DNA from: Chitinophagaceae bacterium
GTDB lineage: Bacteria > Bacteroidota > Bacteroidia > Chitinophagales > Chitinophagaceae
DNA length: 49,383 nt
Direction of reading: 5' to 3'
Assembly: GCA_020848815.1 (NCBI GenBank)
Contig: JADLHL010000189.1
Span: 1-49,383 of the forward strand
Part shown: piece after piece, positions 33,153 through 41,465 of the stretch
Position numbering within the stretch: the stretch's first letter is position 1
Layout of the letters: each line of letters begins with the position of its first letter
The notes under the pieces: generated by a model
What the model was told of the DNA's origin: nothing
Seen by the model: the letters and a program-made list of their open reading frames with translations, nothing else
Databases searched by the model: none
Made by a program: the position numbers and the translations under genes

Positions 33153-34292
33153 ATGCGGTATTTGATTTCAGGTTTTATGGGGGTACTCCTCAGTGGTAGC
33201 GTTGCTGCACAACAGTCCTTCACACTCACCGGCAATGTGAGTAAAGTAAAAGATCCGGTAAGCAAAGTGTACTTATCGTACTACGCCGATGGCGAAAGCC
33301 ACCGCGATAGTGCCGAAGTAAAAAACGGAACATTTACGTTTAAGGGCACACTCAATGAAGCCATATTGGGCAACCTGATGGCACGCATCAAAGAGAGTGC
33401 CGGCACCGGTTTGCGACCATACAACATGCGGAGAGACGGGTACGGCATTTTCTTGCAACCCGGCAAACTCAGCATCAGCAGCGTTGACTCTTTTTCGAAC
33501 GCAACTGTAAAAGGTTCAGCTGCGCATACTGCTTATCTGAAGCTGAAAGCCATGAACAAAGAGCTGGATGATAAAGGTGCGGAGCTAAACAAAAAATATG
33601 GTGAATACAGCCGTGCAAAAGATGAAGCCGGCATGAAGCAAATTGAAAAAGATTTTGATGCCTTAGAAGCACAAATGAATGCCAATTACAAAAAGTACAT
33701 TACGGAAAATCCAAAGTCACCCATTGCGTTGTATGCTCTAAACCGTTTTGCCGGCTATGATATCAATGCTGCTGAAGTAGAGCCGCTTTTTTTGCTACTG
33801 CCCGAAGCAACCCGCAATAGCTCGGGTGGTAAAGACATGGCAGAAAAAATAGACAAGGCGAAGAAAACCGGCATCGGTGTTATTGCCATGGATTTTACGC
33901 AGAATGATACACTCGGCAATCCGGTGTCTTTGTCCTCGTTCCGTGGCAAATATTTACTCATCGATTTTTGGGCCAGCTGGTGTGGTCCTTGCCGTCGCGA
34001 AAACCCGAATGTTGTAGCGGCCTATCAAAAGTATCATGCCAAGGGCTTTGATATTTTGGGTGTATCTCTCGACCAACCCAATGCCAAAGAAAAATGGATG
34101 AAAGCCATTCATGATGATAACCTTACCTGGACGCATGTGTCTGATTTGAAATACTGGAAAAATGAAGTAGCGGTGCAATATGGCATTCAGGCCATTCCGC
34201 AAAACTACCTGCTCGATCCGGAAGGAAAGATCATTGGCAAAAACCTGCGGGGTGAAGAACTGCAGCAAAAACTGGCCGAAATTTTCAAATAG
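33153..34292 (+). CDS. TlpA-like thiol-disulfide oxidoreductase with DUF4369 domain
   Basis: 379 residues. A signal peptide (LISGFMGVLLSGSVAAQ) is followed by a DUF4369-like beta domain (about 20-125: FTLTGNVSKVKDPVSKVYLSY, FTFKGTL). A Lys/Glu-rich helical linker (about 130-190) precedes the thioredoxin-fold domain (about 245-379), with active site WASWCGPC at about 273-280. The cis-Pro region is GIQAIPQNYLLDPEGKI. It acts in the periplasm, typically as a reductant in cytochrome c or thiol maturation; the partner is unknown. The start is the ATG at 33153. A strong terminator follows. Confidence 0.92.
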   Translation: MRYLISGFMGVLLSGSVAAQQSFTLTGNVSKVKDPVSKVYLSYYADGESHRDSAEVKNGTFTFKGTLNEAILGNLMARIKESAGTGLRPYNMRRDGYGIFLQPGKLSISSVDSFSNATVKGSAAHTAYLKLKAMNKELDDKGAELNKKYGEYSRAKDEAGMKQIEKDFDALEAQMNANYKKYITENPKSPIALYALNRFAGYDINAAEVEPLFLLLPEATRNSSGGKDMAEKIDKAKKTGIGVIAMDFTQNDTLGNPVSLSSFRGKYLLIDFWASWCGPCRRENPNVVAAYQKYHAKGFDILGVSLDQPNAKEKWMKAIHDDNLTWTHVSDLKYWKNEVAVQYGIQAIPQNYLLDPEGKIIGKNLRGEELQQKLAEIFK

Positions 34293-34313
34293 ACATACGC
34301 TGTTTTTTATAGA

Positions 34314-34355
34314 ACGCTGTGTGGTGAATGGCTTTCACTGCACAGCGTTTTTTAT
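34314..34355 (+). terminator. Terminator after the TlpA-like gene
   Basis: AACGCTGTG (34314-34322) pairs with CACAGCGTT (34342-34350), followed by TTTT. An inner GTGAA/TTCAC pairing extends the stem. Its sequence resembles the hairpin at 39366. Confidence 0.85.
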
Positions 34356-34447
34356 TGATGAATACTTGGCAAACATTACCAACCGTTCGACAATGCTAAA
34401 ATCTGGGGGTATTGTAGCAAAGGCATAAAGCATGCGGCTTAACAACT

Positions 34448-34455
34448 TACTTTTG
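34448..34455 (+). promoter_or_regulatory. TAnnTTTG promoter box of the aminotransferase gene
   Basis: TACTTTTG followed by TGCCCTCAAAAA; ATG 22 bases later. Similar to the ndk and rplY leaders (GCGCCTCAA). Confidence 0.5.
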
Positions 34456-34477
34456 TGCCCTCAAAAATTGCCTGATC

Positions 34478-35677
34478 ATGAACCTGCGAGTAAGTAACCG
34501 TGGCGAAGCAATGCCCGCCAGTCCCATTCGTAAGCTGGTGCCCTATGCCGAAGCTGCCAAGAAAAGAGGAACAAAAGTGTATCACCTCAATATTGGTCAG
34601 CCCGATATTGAAACACCTGCTGCCGTGCTGGATGCGGTACGCCACAGCGACTTCAAAGTGTTGGAATACAGTCACAGTGCAGGTAATGAAAGCTATCGCC
34701 GCAAATTGGTGAGCTACTACGAAAGTGTAGGGGTGCATGTCAATCATCAGCAAATCATCATCACCACCGGTGGTAGCGAAGCCATTTTGTTTGGTTTCAT
34801 GGCCTGTCTCGATCCGGGCGATGAAGTAATTATACCAGAACCTTTTTACGCCAACTACAATGGTTTTGCCGTAGCTGCTGGTGTAAATGTGGTGCCCGTT
34901 ACCTCACATATCGAAAACGGATTTGCGCTGCCGCCAATTGCCGATTTCGAAAAAGTAATTACGCCAAAAACCAAGGCGATTGTGATTTGCAATCCCAACA
35001 ATCCTACGGGGTATTTGTACAGCAAGGCCGAAATGGAGAGCCTGAAAGAAATAGTGCTCAAGCACAACCTCTATTTGTTTAGCGATGAAGCCTACCGTGA
35101 GTTTAGCTATACCGGCGAACTCATGAGTGTGATGCATTTGCAAGGTGCCGACGATCATTTGGTAGTGATGGATACCATCAGCAAACGCTACAGTGCTTGT
35201 GGTGCCCGACTGGGTGCATTGGTGACTAAAAACCAGGCTGTGCTGGATGCCGTGATGAAGTTTGCACAGGCCCGCCTGAGCCCGCCATCTTTTGCACAAA
35301 TTGCCGGCGAAGCAGCCATCGATTTACCTGCCGATTATTTCACCGGCGCCAAAGAAGAATACCAGCGCCGTCGCGATTTGCTGGTGCGCCGCCTCAATGC
35401 CATGGAAGGCGTGTATTGCCCCAATCCGGGTGGTGCGTTTTATGCCATGGCAAAATTGCCTATTGATGACAGCGACAAATTTTGTCAGTGGTTGCTGGAA
35501 TCATTTGAGCATAACGGACAGACAGTGATGCTGGCGCCAGCCACGGGCTTTTATGGCACTGCAGGTTTGGGTAAGCAAGAAGTTCGGCTGGCATATGTGC
35601 TCAACCTCGAAGCTATCGACAAAGCCATGGATTGCCTTGAGGCAGCACTGAAAGTGTATCCGGGAAAAACAAACTAA
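34478..35677 (+). CDS. PLP-dependent class I aminotransferase (aspartate aminotransferase-like)
   Basis: 399 residues. A fold-type I enzyme: YHLNIGQPDIETP at the N-terminus, TTGGSEAILFGFMACLDPGDE, CNPNNPTGYLYS, FSDEAYREF, and the PLP Schiff-base Lys236 in DTISKRYSACGARLGAL. C-terminal residues include EVRLAYVLN with the carboxylate-binding Arg. The amino-donor specificity cannot be told; aspartate or a broad keto-acid range is likely. It is monocistronic, between two terminators. Confidence 0.93.
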   Translation: MNLRVSNRGEAMPASPIRKLVPYAEAAKKRGTKVYHLNIGQPDIETPAAVLDAVRHSDFKVLEYSHSAGNESYRRKLVSYYESVGVHVNHQQIIITTGGSEAILFGFMACLDPGDEVIIPEPFYANYNGFAVAAGVNVVPVTSHIENGFALPPIADFEKVITPKTKAIVICNPNNPTGYLYSKAEMESLKEIVLKHNLYLFSDEAYREFSYTGELMSVMHLQGADDHLVVMDTISKRYSACGARLGALVTKNQAVLDAVMKFAQARLSPPSFAQIAGEAAIDLPADYFTGAKEEYQRRRDLLVRRLNAMEGVYCPNPGGAFYAMAKLPIDDSDKFCQWLLESFEHNGQTVMLAPATGFYGTAGLGKQEVRLAYVLNLEAIDKAMDCLEAALKVYPGKTN

Positions 35678-35698
35678 TTATTTCAATAATTCTTGGAA

Positions 35699-35723
35699 CA
35701 AAGCTCCTTCGGGAGCTTTTTTT
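35699..35723 (+). terminator. UUCG-loop terminator after the aminotransferase gene
   Basis: AAGCTCC-TTCG-GGAGCTT (35700-35717) followed by a T run; a textbook stable tetraloop terminator. Confidence 0.92.
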
Positions 35724-35740
35724 ATGGAAAAAAGTGGCAC

Positions 35741-35770
35741 AAAAAAAGCGACAAAGAATGTCGCTTTTTA
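35741..35770 (-). terminator. Terminator of tRNA-Met
   Basis: AAAAGCGAC (35744-35752) pairs with GTCGCTTTT (35760-35768). The A run at 35741-35747 gives a U-tract on the minus strand, just past the tRNA. Confidence 0.82.
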
Positions 35771-35776
35771 GAAGAG

Positions 35777-35850
35777 TAGCGAGGAGCAGACTTGAACTGC
35801 CGACCTTCGGGTTATGAATCCGATGCTCTAACCAGCTGAGCTACCTCGCC
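35777..35850 (-). tRNA. tRNA-Met (CAT)
   Basis: On the minus strand GGCGAGG (35850-35844) pairs with CCTCGCT (35784-35778), with a G-U at the first pair. The D arm GCTC/GAGC, anticodon loop TTCATAA with CAT, and T arm GGCAG-TTCAAGT-CTGCT are present. It resembles the elongator Met tRNA rather than tRNA-Ile2, though the CAT anticodon alone does not exclude the latter, whose C34 is the TilS substrate. CCA is not encoded, unlike tRNA-Pro at 365. Confidence 0.92.
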
Positions 35851-35919
35851 AAATGGGTTGCAAATGTAGGGGGAAAATCAGTTTTCTGCCAAACACAAGT
35901 TTGATTTTCTGCCGGACCT

Positions 35920-36306
35920 TTATTTTATCACTACGCCGCTGATGGTCAGCACCTTGGTTTCCGCCACATTCACCAGCTTCACCGTAATTTTTTTGGTAAA
36001 AGCCCCGGGTTCTTTGGCATCGTAGGTTACGGTAATGGTACCCTTGCCGCCAGCCATCACCGGCCGCTTCGGAAATTCAGGCTTGGTACAGCCGCAATCG
36101 GCCGTGGCGTCTTCAATAATCAGGGGCTTGGTGCCGGGGTTGGTAAAGCTGAACTCGTAGGTCACAGGTTTTTCCTTGGGTATTTTTCCAAAGTTGTGGC
36201 TGCTGGTTTCAAAGCGAATCAAGCCATCTACCTTGGCTTGAGCCCACAGCAAACCCGTGAGGCTGAGCAACAGGGCAATGGCCGAAAAGCGAAGTGTTTT
36301 CTTCAT
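35920..36306 (-). CDS. DUF1573 domain protein (second of a tandem pair)
   Basis: 128 residues. A signal peptide (FSAIALLLSLTGLLWAQ) is followed by one DUF1573 beta-sandwich: IRFETSSHNFGKIPKEKPVTYEFSFTNPG, ADCGCTKPEFPKRPVMAGGKGTITVTYDAKEPG and FTKKITVKLVN. The conserved GCTxPE motif is present. The family is common in Bacteroidota; function is unknown, and it looks like an immunoglobulin-like periplasmic domain. It follows a paralogue 65 bases upstream, with a terminator-like hairpin between them. Confidence 0.9.
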   Translation of the reverse strand: MKKTLRFSAIALLLSLTGLLWAQAKVDGLIRFETSSHNFGKIPKEKPVTYEFSFTNPGTKPLIIEDATADCGCTKPEFPKRPVMAGGKGTITVTYDAKEPGAFTKKITVKLVNVAETKVLTISGVVIK

Positions 36307-36325
36307 CGTTAATAGTGAGGGAATG

Positions 36326-36354
36326 AAAAAAGCGCTGTGGTGGCAGCGCTTTTC
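36326..36354 (-). terminator. Hairpin between the DUF1573 genes
   Basis: AGCGCTG (36331-36337) pairs with CAGCGCT (36344-36350), extended by A/T pairs. The A run on its left is a U-tract on the minus strand. It probably attenuates read-through from the first to the second DUF1573 gene. Confidence 0.72.
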
Positions 36355-36371
36355 AATATGGTAAAAGTCAA

Positions 36372-36797
36372 TTATTGTTTGATTTTGCCCACAGCGCCAT
36401 TGGCAGGAGCAGGTGTGGCGGGGGTGGCTTCTACAGTACCGGTAATCATGATTACTTTTTGCTGACCACCATTGTAGGTGATGGTGATGGGCTTGTCGAA
36501 ACGACCAGCGGCAGCAGCATTAAAGCCCACTTTGATTTTTACTGATTCACCGGGTGCATAGGCGCCAGCCTTAAATTCGGGGGTAGTGCAACCGCAACCG
36601 GCTTGTACCATTTCCAGCTTCAGCGAGTCGCCCAAACCTTTCAATTCAAAAAAAGTATACACAGGTTTGCCTTGTGCAATTTTGCCAAAGTCGTGTGAGG
36701 TTTCATTCAGCCACAGGCTTTCCTTTTTATCCTGAGCAAAAGTGGTGGTAGCTACCAGCATCAGGCAGGCTACAAAAGCGAGGAGTTGTTTCTTCAT
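36372..36797 (-). CDS. DUF1573 domain protein (first of a tandem pair)
   Basis: 141 residues. A signal peptide (LLAFVACLMLVATTTFAQ) is followed by a DUF1573 domain: LWLNETSHDFGKIAQGKPVYTFFELKG, VQAGCGCTTPEFKAGAYAPGESVKIKVGF and FDKPITITYNGG. The tail is Pro/Ala-rich (EATPATPAPANGAVGKIKQ), unlike the downstream copy. It is a paralogue of the gene at 35920, by the shared GCTxPEF and HNFGK/HDFGK motifs. Periplasmic; role unknown. Divergent from the second E1 gene. Confidence 0.9.
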   Translation of the reverse strand: MKKQLLAFVACLMLVATTTFAQDKKESLWLNETSHDFGKIAQGKPVYTFFELKGLGDSLKLEMVQAGCGCTTPEFKAGAYAPGESVKIKVGFNAAAAGRFDKPITITYNGGQQKVIMITGTVEATPATPAPANGAVGKIKQ

Positions 36798-36942
36798 AAA
36801 ATCCGGTTTTTAAGCGTGGCGCTAAATTATTGCAATTGCGTGGAATGGCCGCCTCCCGTTCCTGTTAAAAATTCCCGGTGTCATGGTTTGGTAAACTATC
36901 CACAGCGGCGACCGGTGGCTATGCCAATGCGGCCCGAAGCGC

Positions 36943-36950
36943 TACATTTG
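36943..36950 (+). promoter_or_regulatory. TAnnTTTG box abutting the second E1 start codon
   Basis: TACATTTG, then CGGC, then the ATG at 36955. With the usual short distance from box to start point, transcription would begin at or beside the start codon, predicting a leaderless mRNA. Confidence 0.5.
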
Positions 36951-36954
36951 CGGC

Positions 36955-39342
36955 ATGGAAAATCAGATTGCTGCAGCCCAACATGCTGAAATCCTATCAT
37001 TTGAGAGTTTTCGGCAGGAGGTTTTAAAAGATTTTCGGGTGGCTGTAACCAGCAGGCAGGTAAGCCTGATGGGCCGCCGCGAAGTGCTCACCGGAAAAGC
37101 CAAGTTTGGCATTTTTGGTGATGGCAAAGAATTGCCACAGGTGGCACTGGCCAAGTTTTTTAAACCCGGCGATTGGCGCAGTGGCTATTACCGCGACCAA
37201 ACCTGGATGTTTGCCCTTGGGCAAGCAACCGTGCAGCAGTTTTTTGCGCAGCTCTATGCCGACCCCACCAATGAGCACGACCCATGGAGTGCCGGCCGGC
37301 AAATGAATGCCCATTTTACCAGCAAAAATGTAAGCGCCGATGGCGAGTGGTACAACCTTACCGAACAATACAATACGGCTACGGATATGGCCCCTACCGC
37401 CGGGCAAATGCCTCGTTCTGTTGGTTTGGCTTTGGCTTCAAAAACATTCCGTCATTTACCCGACTTACAGGAACTACAACACCTGAGCCAGCAAGGCAAT
37501 GAGGTTTGCTTTTGCTCCATAGGCGATGCCAGTACCAGCGAAGGTCATTTTTGGGAAACGGTGAATGCAGCATGTGTACAGCAAATTCCGCTGGCACTGT
37601 TTGTATGGGATGATGGCTATGGCATTTCTGTGCCAAAATCTTTTCAAACTACCAAGGGCAGTATTTCTGAAGCATTGAAGGGTTTTGAAATAACCACCGG
37701 CACCAATGGCATGCACATTTACAAAGTAAAAGCTTGGGATTATGCCGGTATGTGCGAAGCTTTTGAACATGGCATTACCATTTGCCGGGAGCAACACATA
37801 CCTGTGCTGTTTCATGTAGAAGAAGTAACACAGCCACAAGGCCACAGCACCAGCGGCAGCCACGAACGTTACAAGTCGGCAGAGCGGCTGGAGTGGGAGC
37901 GGGAGTGGGATTGCAACAAGAAATTTAAAGAGTGGATTATTGCCAACGAGCTGGCCACTGAAGAAGAGCTGGATGAAATAGAGATTGACATTAAAAAGCA
38001 TATTGCTGACAGCAAAAACAAAGCCTGGGCGGATTATCTGGAACCCATAAAAGAACAGGCAGCACAAGTGCTGAGCTTATTGCAGCAAGCTATTGATACT
38101 GGTGCCGGCGATGCTGAAAAAATAACTGCAGCACTCAATGAACTGCGGCAAAACAAAGAGCCGATGCGCCGCAACGTATTAAAAGCATTGGCTACGGGCA
38201 TCGACTTTAGTAACGGATATGTATTGCAGCAAATGATGCAATACCGACAAGAGCTGGAGCAACTCAATGAAGGTCTCTACAACTCACATTTGTATGCTAC
38301 TGGTAGTGCAAGTGCTCTACGGGTAAATGTTGTAGCACCGTATTATCACGAAGAATCGCCTACCATTAATGGCTACGAAGTACTCAACCGGTATTTCGAT
38401 GAGCTGTTTACCAACAACAAACGGGTAGTTGCTTTTGGTGAAGACCTTGGCAATATTGGCGACGTAAATCAGGGCTTTGCAGGCTTGCAACAAAAGCATG
38501 GCATCGGCCGCATATTTGATACCGGCATTCGTGAAGCCACCATTATGGGTCAAGGCATTGGCATGGCACTGCGTGGCTTGCGTCCCATTGCCGAAATTCA
38601 GTACCTCGATTATTTGCTGTATGGCTTGCAACAATTAAGTGATGATGTAGCCACCCTGCAATACCGCACCAATGGCCAGCAAAGTTGTCCCATTATAGTG
38701 CGTACCCGCGGCCATCGCCTGGAAGGTATTTGGCACAGTGGCAGCCCCATGGGTATGATATTGAACAGCCTTCGTGGCATGCATGTATGCGTACCACGAA
38801 ACATGGTGCAGGCTGCCGGCATGTACAATACTTTGCTCGATAGCATCGATCCTGCACTGGTGATAGAATGCCTGAATGGCTACCGGCTGAAAGAACAACT
38901 GCCTGCCAACCTGATGGACATGCGTGTGCCGCTGGGTGTGCCCGAAGTATTGCGGGAAGGGGCTGATATCAGCATTGTTTCTTACGGCTCTACACTGCGC
39001 ATTGTTGCAGATGCTGCTGAAAGACTGGCGCAGTTAGGCATTGATGTAGAAATCATAGATGTGCAAACCTTACTGCCTTTAGATATTCACCACAACATTG
39101 TGGCTTCATTGAAAAAAACAAACCGCATATTGTTTGTAGATGAAGATGTGCCCGGTGGTGCTGCTGCTTTTATGTACAACCATGTAATGGAAGTACAGGG
39201 CGGCTACAAATGGCTGGATGCTACGCCTCGTACACTCACTGCAAAAGCACATCGCCCTGCGTATGGCAGCGATGGCGACTACTTTAGCAAACCCAATGCT
39301 GAAGATGTAGTACGTGTGGTGAAAGAGATGATGGCTGAATAA
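36955..39342 (+). CDS. 2-oxo-acid dehydrogenase E1, fused alpha and beta subunits (second copy)
   Basis: 795 residues, 120 longer than the copy at 27831. The alpha half holds GYYRDQTWMFALG, the TPP motif GDASTSEGHFWETVNAACVQQIPLALFVWDDGYG at about 190-222, and a HSTSGSHERY loop. A charged helical connector (about 320-420) separates it from the beta half (about 470-795): VVAFGEDLGNIGDVNQGF, IFDTGIREATIMGQGIGMALRG, IAEIQYLDYLLYGLQQL and LFVDEDVPGGAAAFM. It is a TPP enzyme feeding a lipoyl E2; substrate undetermined, pyruvate or branched-chain acids possible. It appears to be leaderless. Confidence 0.91.
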   Translation: MENQIAAAQHAEILSFESFRQEVLKDFRVAVTSRQVSLMGRREVLTGKAKFGIFGDGKELPQVALAKFFKPGDWRSGYYRDQTWMFALGQATVQQFFAQLYADPTNEHDPWSAGRQMNAHFTSKNVSADGEWYNLTEQYNTATDMAPTAGQMPRSVGLALASKTFRHLPDLQELQHLSQQGNEVCFCSIGDASTSEGHFWETVNAACVQQIPLALFVWDDGYGISVPKSFQTTKGSISEALKGFEITTGTNGMHIYKVKAWDYAGMCEAFEHGITICREQHIPVLFHVEEVTQPQGHSTSGSHERYKSAERLEWEREWDCNKKFKEWIIANELATEEELDEIEIDIKKHIADSKNKAWADYLEPIKEQAAQVLSLLQQAIDTGAGDAEKITAALNELRQNKEPMRRNVLKALATGIDFSNGYVLQQMMQYRQELEQLNEGLYNSHLYATGSASALRVNVVAPYYHEESPTINGYEVLNRYFDELFTNNKRVVAFGEDLGNIGDVNQGFAGLQQKHGIGRIFDTGIREATIMGQGIGMALRGLRPIAEIQYLDYLLYGLQQLSDDVATLQYRTNGQQSCPIIVRTRGHRLEGIWHSGSPMGMILNSLRGMHVCVPRNMVQAAGMYNTLLDSIDPALVIECLNGYRLKEQLPANLMDMRVPLGVPEVLREGADISIVSYGSTLRIVADAAERLAQLGIDVEIIDVQTLLPLDIHHNIVASLKKTNRILFVDEDVPGGAAAFMYNHVMEVQGGYKWLDATPRTLTAKAHRPAYGSDGDYFSKPNAEDVVRVVKEMMAE

Positions 39343-39365
39343 ATGTAATGGCAACAGTATTTTGT

Positions 39366-39400
39366 AACAGCTGTGTGGCCTTTGCTGCACAGCTGTTGTA
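39366..39400 (+). terminator. Stem-loop after the second E1 gene
   Basis: AACAGCTGTG (39366-39375) pairs perfectly with CACAGCTGTT (39388-39397). Only a weak T-rich tail follows (GTATT), so termination is uncertain. Confidence 0.55.
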
Positions 39401-39417
39401 TTAAAAGCAAACACCAC

Positions 39418-40053
39418 ATGCCCGAAATCAATTTTCTCTTACTCATTGATGTGCTGGGCACAGCCAGTTTCGCCATCAGCGGTGCCCGTATGGCGTTGCA
39501 AAAACAACTCGATGTTTTTGGTGTCATCATCATTTCGTTTGTAACATCTATTGGCGGTGGTACCATTCGGGATGTACTCATGGGCAACTTTCCGGTGAAC
39601 TGGATGCGTAATGAACTCATTATAGCGGTGATACTGGTGGCATGCATTGGTACCATGCTGGTGCGAGGCTTGCATCAAAAATTATCAACCACTTTATTTC
39701 TCTTCGATTCATTCGGGCTTGGTTTGTTCACCATTGCCGGCATGAGCATTGCATTGTCAGCTGGCTATTCGCCGGGCATGAGCATTGCCATGGGCACCAT
39801 CAGTGCCTGCTTTGGCGGCGTCATCAGAGATGTGTTGCTCAATCAGGTGCCGCTCATTTTTCACAAAGAAATTTATGCATCTGCCTGCATTGCCGGAGGG
39901 CTCCTGTATTATGGCCTTACACAAATGAATGTATCGCAGCATCTTGCTGAAATAGTAAGTATTATTACCATCGTTTTGATTCGGGTAGTTGCCGTGAGGT
40001 TCAACCTCTCTTTACCCGCTATTCATCAATCATCAACTCCCACATCTACATGA
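39418..40053 (+). CDS. TRIC-type (UPF0126/YicG) cation channel protein
   Basis: 211 residues with about seven membrane helices built from two repeats. The repeat motifs are ISFVTSIGGGTIRDVLMG and ISACFGGVIRDVLLNQVPLIF, the paired GGG/GGxxRD signature of prokaryotic trimeric intracellular cation channels. It probably conducts monovalent cations across the inner membrane; physiology is not established. The start is the ATG at 39418; an upstream extension to 39373 would translate the hairpin. Its stop overlaps the PhzF start (ATGA). Confidence 0.9.
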   Translation: MPEINFLLLIDVLGTASFAISGARMALQKQLDVFGVIIISFVTSIGGGTIRDVLMGNFPVNWMRNELIIAVILVACIGTMLVRGLHQKLSTTLFLFDSFGLGLFTIAGMSIALSAGYSPGMSIAMGTISACFGGVIRDVLLNQVPLIFHKEIYASACIAGGLLYYGLTQMNVSQHLAEIVSIITIVLIRVVAVRFNLSLPAIHQSSTPTST

Positions 40054-40859
40054 ACTTAACTATTTACCAGGTCGATGCATTTACCGACGAATTGTTTAAG
40101 GGCAATCCTGCGGCCATTGTGCCACTCAGGCAATGGTTGCCCGACGATGTAATGCAACGCATTGCCATGGAAAATAACCTGGCCGAAACAGCTTTTTTTG
40201 TGCCACTCTATCCCGGTGCCAATGGTGGTGCCGATTATCATATCCGCTGGTTTACACCTACGCTTGAAATTGATTTGTGCGGTCATGCTACGGTAGCTAC
40301 CGCTTTCGTGATTGATAAAATGATGAAGACCGGTGAGCAACACATCACGTTCAGTACGCAAACAGCTGGTCATTTGGAAGTAACCATTCAGGACGATTGG
40401 TATCTCCTCGATTTTCCGGCCCGTATGCCAGAGCCAGTGGTGGCTCCATCTTTGCTGTACAAGGCCTTGGGCGTTAGTAATGTGGTAGAGATACTGAAGT
40501 CGAGAGATTATTTTGTGGTGCTGGAAAATGAAGATGCGGTGCGGGAAGTGAAGCCTGACATGACCTTGCTGAAACAATTGGATACCACAGGTGTAATAGT
40601 AACAGCAAAAGGCTACAAGGCCGATGCTGTAAGCCGCTGTTTTTACCCCAAAGCTGGTGTAGATGAAGATCCGGTAACGGGTAGTGCTCACTGTAATGTA
40701 GTACCTTACTGGAGCCAGCAGCTACAAAAAACACAGTTGGTATGCCGGCAAATTTCGGCAAGGGGAGGTGAGTTGGTTTGCGAACATCGTGGCGATAGAG
40801 TGATACTCGGCGGCAAAGCGGTGTTGTATATGAAAGGAGAGATTTATTTACAGCAATAA
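40050..40859 (+). CDS. PhzF family isomerase/epimerase
   Basis: 269 residues, a diaminopimelate-epimerase-like fold. Family motifs: YQVDAFTDELFKGNPAAIVPL, MENNLAETAFFVP with the catalytic Glu46, RWFTPTLEIDLCGHATVATAFV, and DEDPVTGSAHCNVVPYW. No phenazine genes are present, so it is one of the many PhzF homologues of unknown substrate. It is in an operon with the TRIC gene (4-base overlap) and is followed 9 bases later by folE. Confidence 0.93.
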   Translation: MNLTIYQVDAFTDELFKGNPAAIVPLRQWLPDDVMQRIAMENNLAETAFFVPLYPGANGGADYHIRWFTPTLEIDLCGHATVATAFVIDKMMKTGEQHITFSTQTAGHLEVTIQDDWYLLDFPARMPEPVVAPSLLYKALGVSNVVEILKSRDYFVVLENEDAVREVKPDMTLLKQLDTTGVIVTAKGYKADAVSRCFYPKAGVDEDPVTGSAHCNVVPYWSQQLQKTQLVCRQISARGGELVCEHRGDRVILGGKAVLYMKGEIYLQQ

Positions 40860-40868
40860 AAGAGCGTT

Positions 40869-41465
40869 ATGGCGTACAAAAAAACAGAACAGTATGACGA
40901 ACAAGTGACTGCAGACCTCGCAGCGGCCTATCGCCAAACCCTTGCATTGCTGGGCGAAGATGTGCAGCGGGAAGGTTTGGAGAAAACACCGGAGCGTGTA
41001 GCCAAAGCCATGCAATACCTTACGCAAGGGTATCAGCAAAATGCGATTGACATACTCAACTCTGCCAAGTTTAATGAAGATGTGAGTGAAATGGTGATTG
41101 TGAAAGACATTGAACTGTACAGCCTTTGCGAACACCACATGCTGCCCTTTGTGGGCAAGGCGCATGTTGCATACATACCCAATGGTTACATTACCGGCCT
41201 TAGCAAAATAGCCCGTGTGGTAGATGTGTTTGCCCGCCGCCTGCAAGTGCAGGAAAGACTGACAACTCAAATTCTTGAATCGATAGATACGGCGCTAAAC
41301 CCAATGGGTGTAGCGGTTGTGATCGAAGCCAGTCATTTTTGTATGATGATGCGGGGCGTCAGCAAGCAAAACTCCGTTACAACTACTTCGGCATTTAGCG
41401 GTGCATTTACCAAAGAGCCAACCCGCAGCGAATTTTTGCGGTTGATTGGAGCGAAGCTAAGTTAG
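40869..41465 (+). CDS. folE: GTP cyclohydrolase I
   Basis: 198 residues. It converts GTP to dihydroneopterin triphosphate, the first step of folate and other pterin pathways. The zinc site is Cys87/His90 in [12 protein letters not shown] and Cys158 in [34 protein letters not shown] and the C-terminal SEFLRLIG are standard. It is the last gene of a TRIC-PhzF-folE run. Its TAG stop overlaps the stop of the convergent hypothetical gene by 4 bases. Confidence 0.97.
   Translation: MAYKKTEQYDEQVTADLAAAYRQTLALLGEDVQREGLEKTPERVAKAMQYLTQGYQQNAIDILNSAKFNEDVSEMVIVKDIELYSLCEHHMLPFVGKAHVAYIPNGYITGLSKIARVVDVFARRLQVQERLTTQILESIDTALNPMGVAVVIEASHFCMMMRGVSKQNSVTTTSAFSGAFTKEPTRSEFLRLIGAKLS

Noticed and set aside
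35777-35850. A-C mismatch at the base of the tRNA-Met anticodon loop as a sign of a pseudogene
   Set aside because: From memory, other bacterial elongator Met tRNAs have the same 31-39 combination, and the rest of the cloverleaf is intact.
41462-41465. 4-base stop overlap between folE and the convergent gene as a regulatory device
   Set aside because: Convergent stop overlaps of this kind are common in compact genomes; nothing further supports a role.
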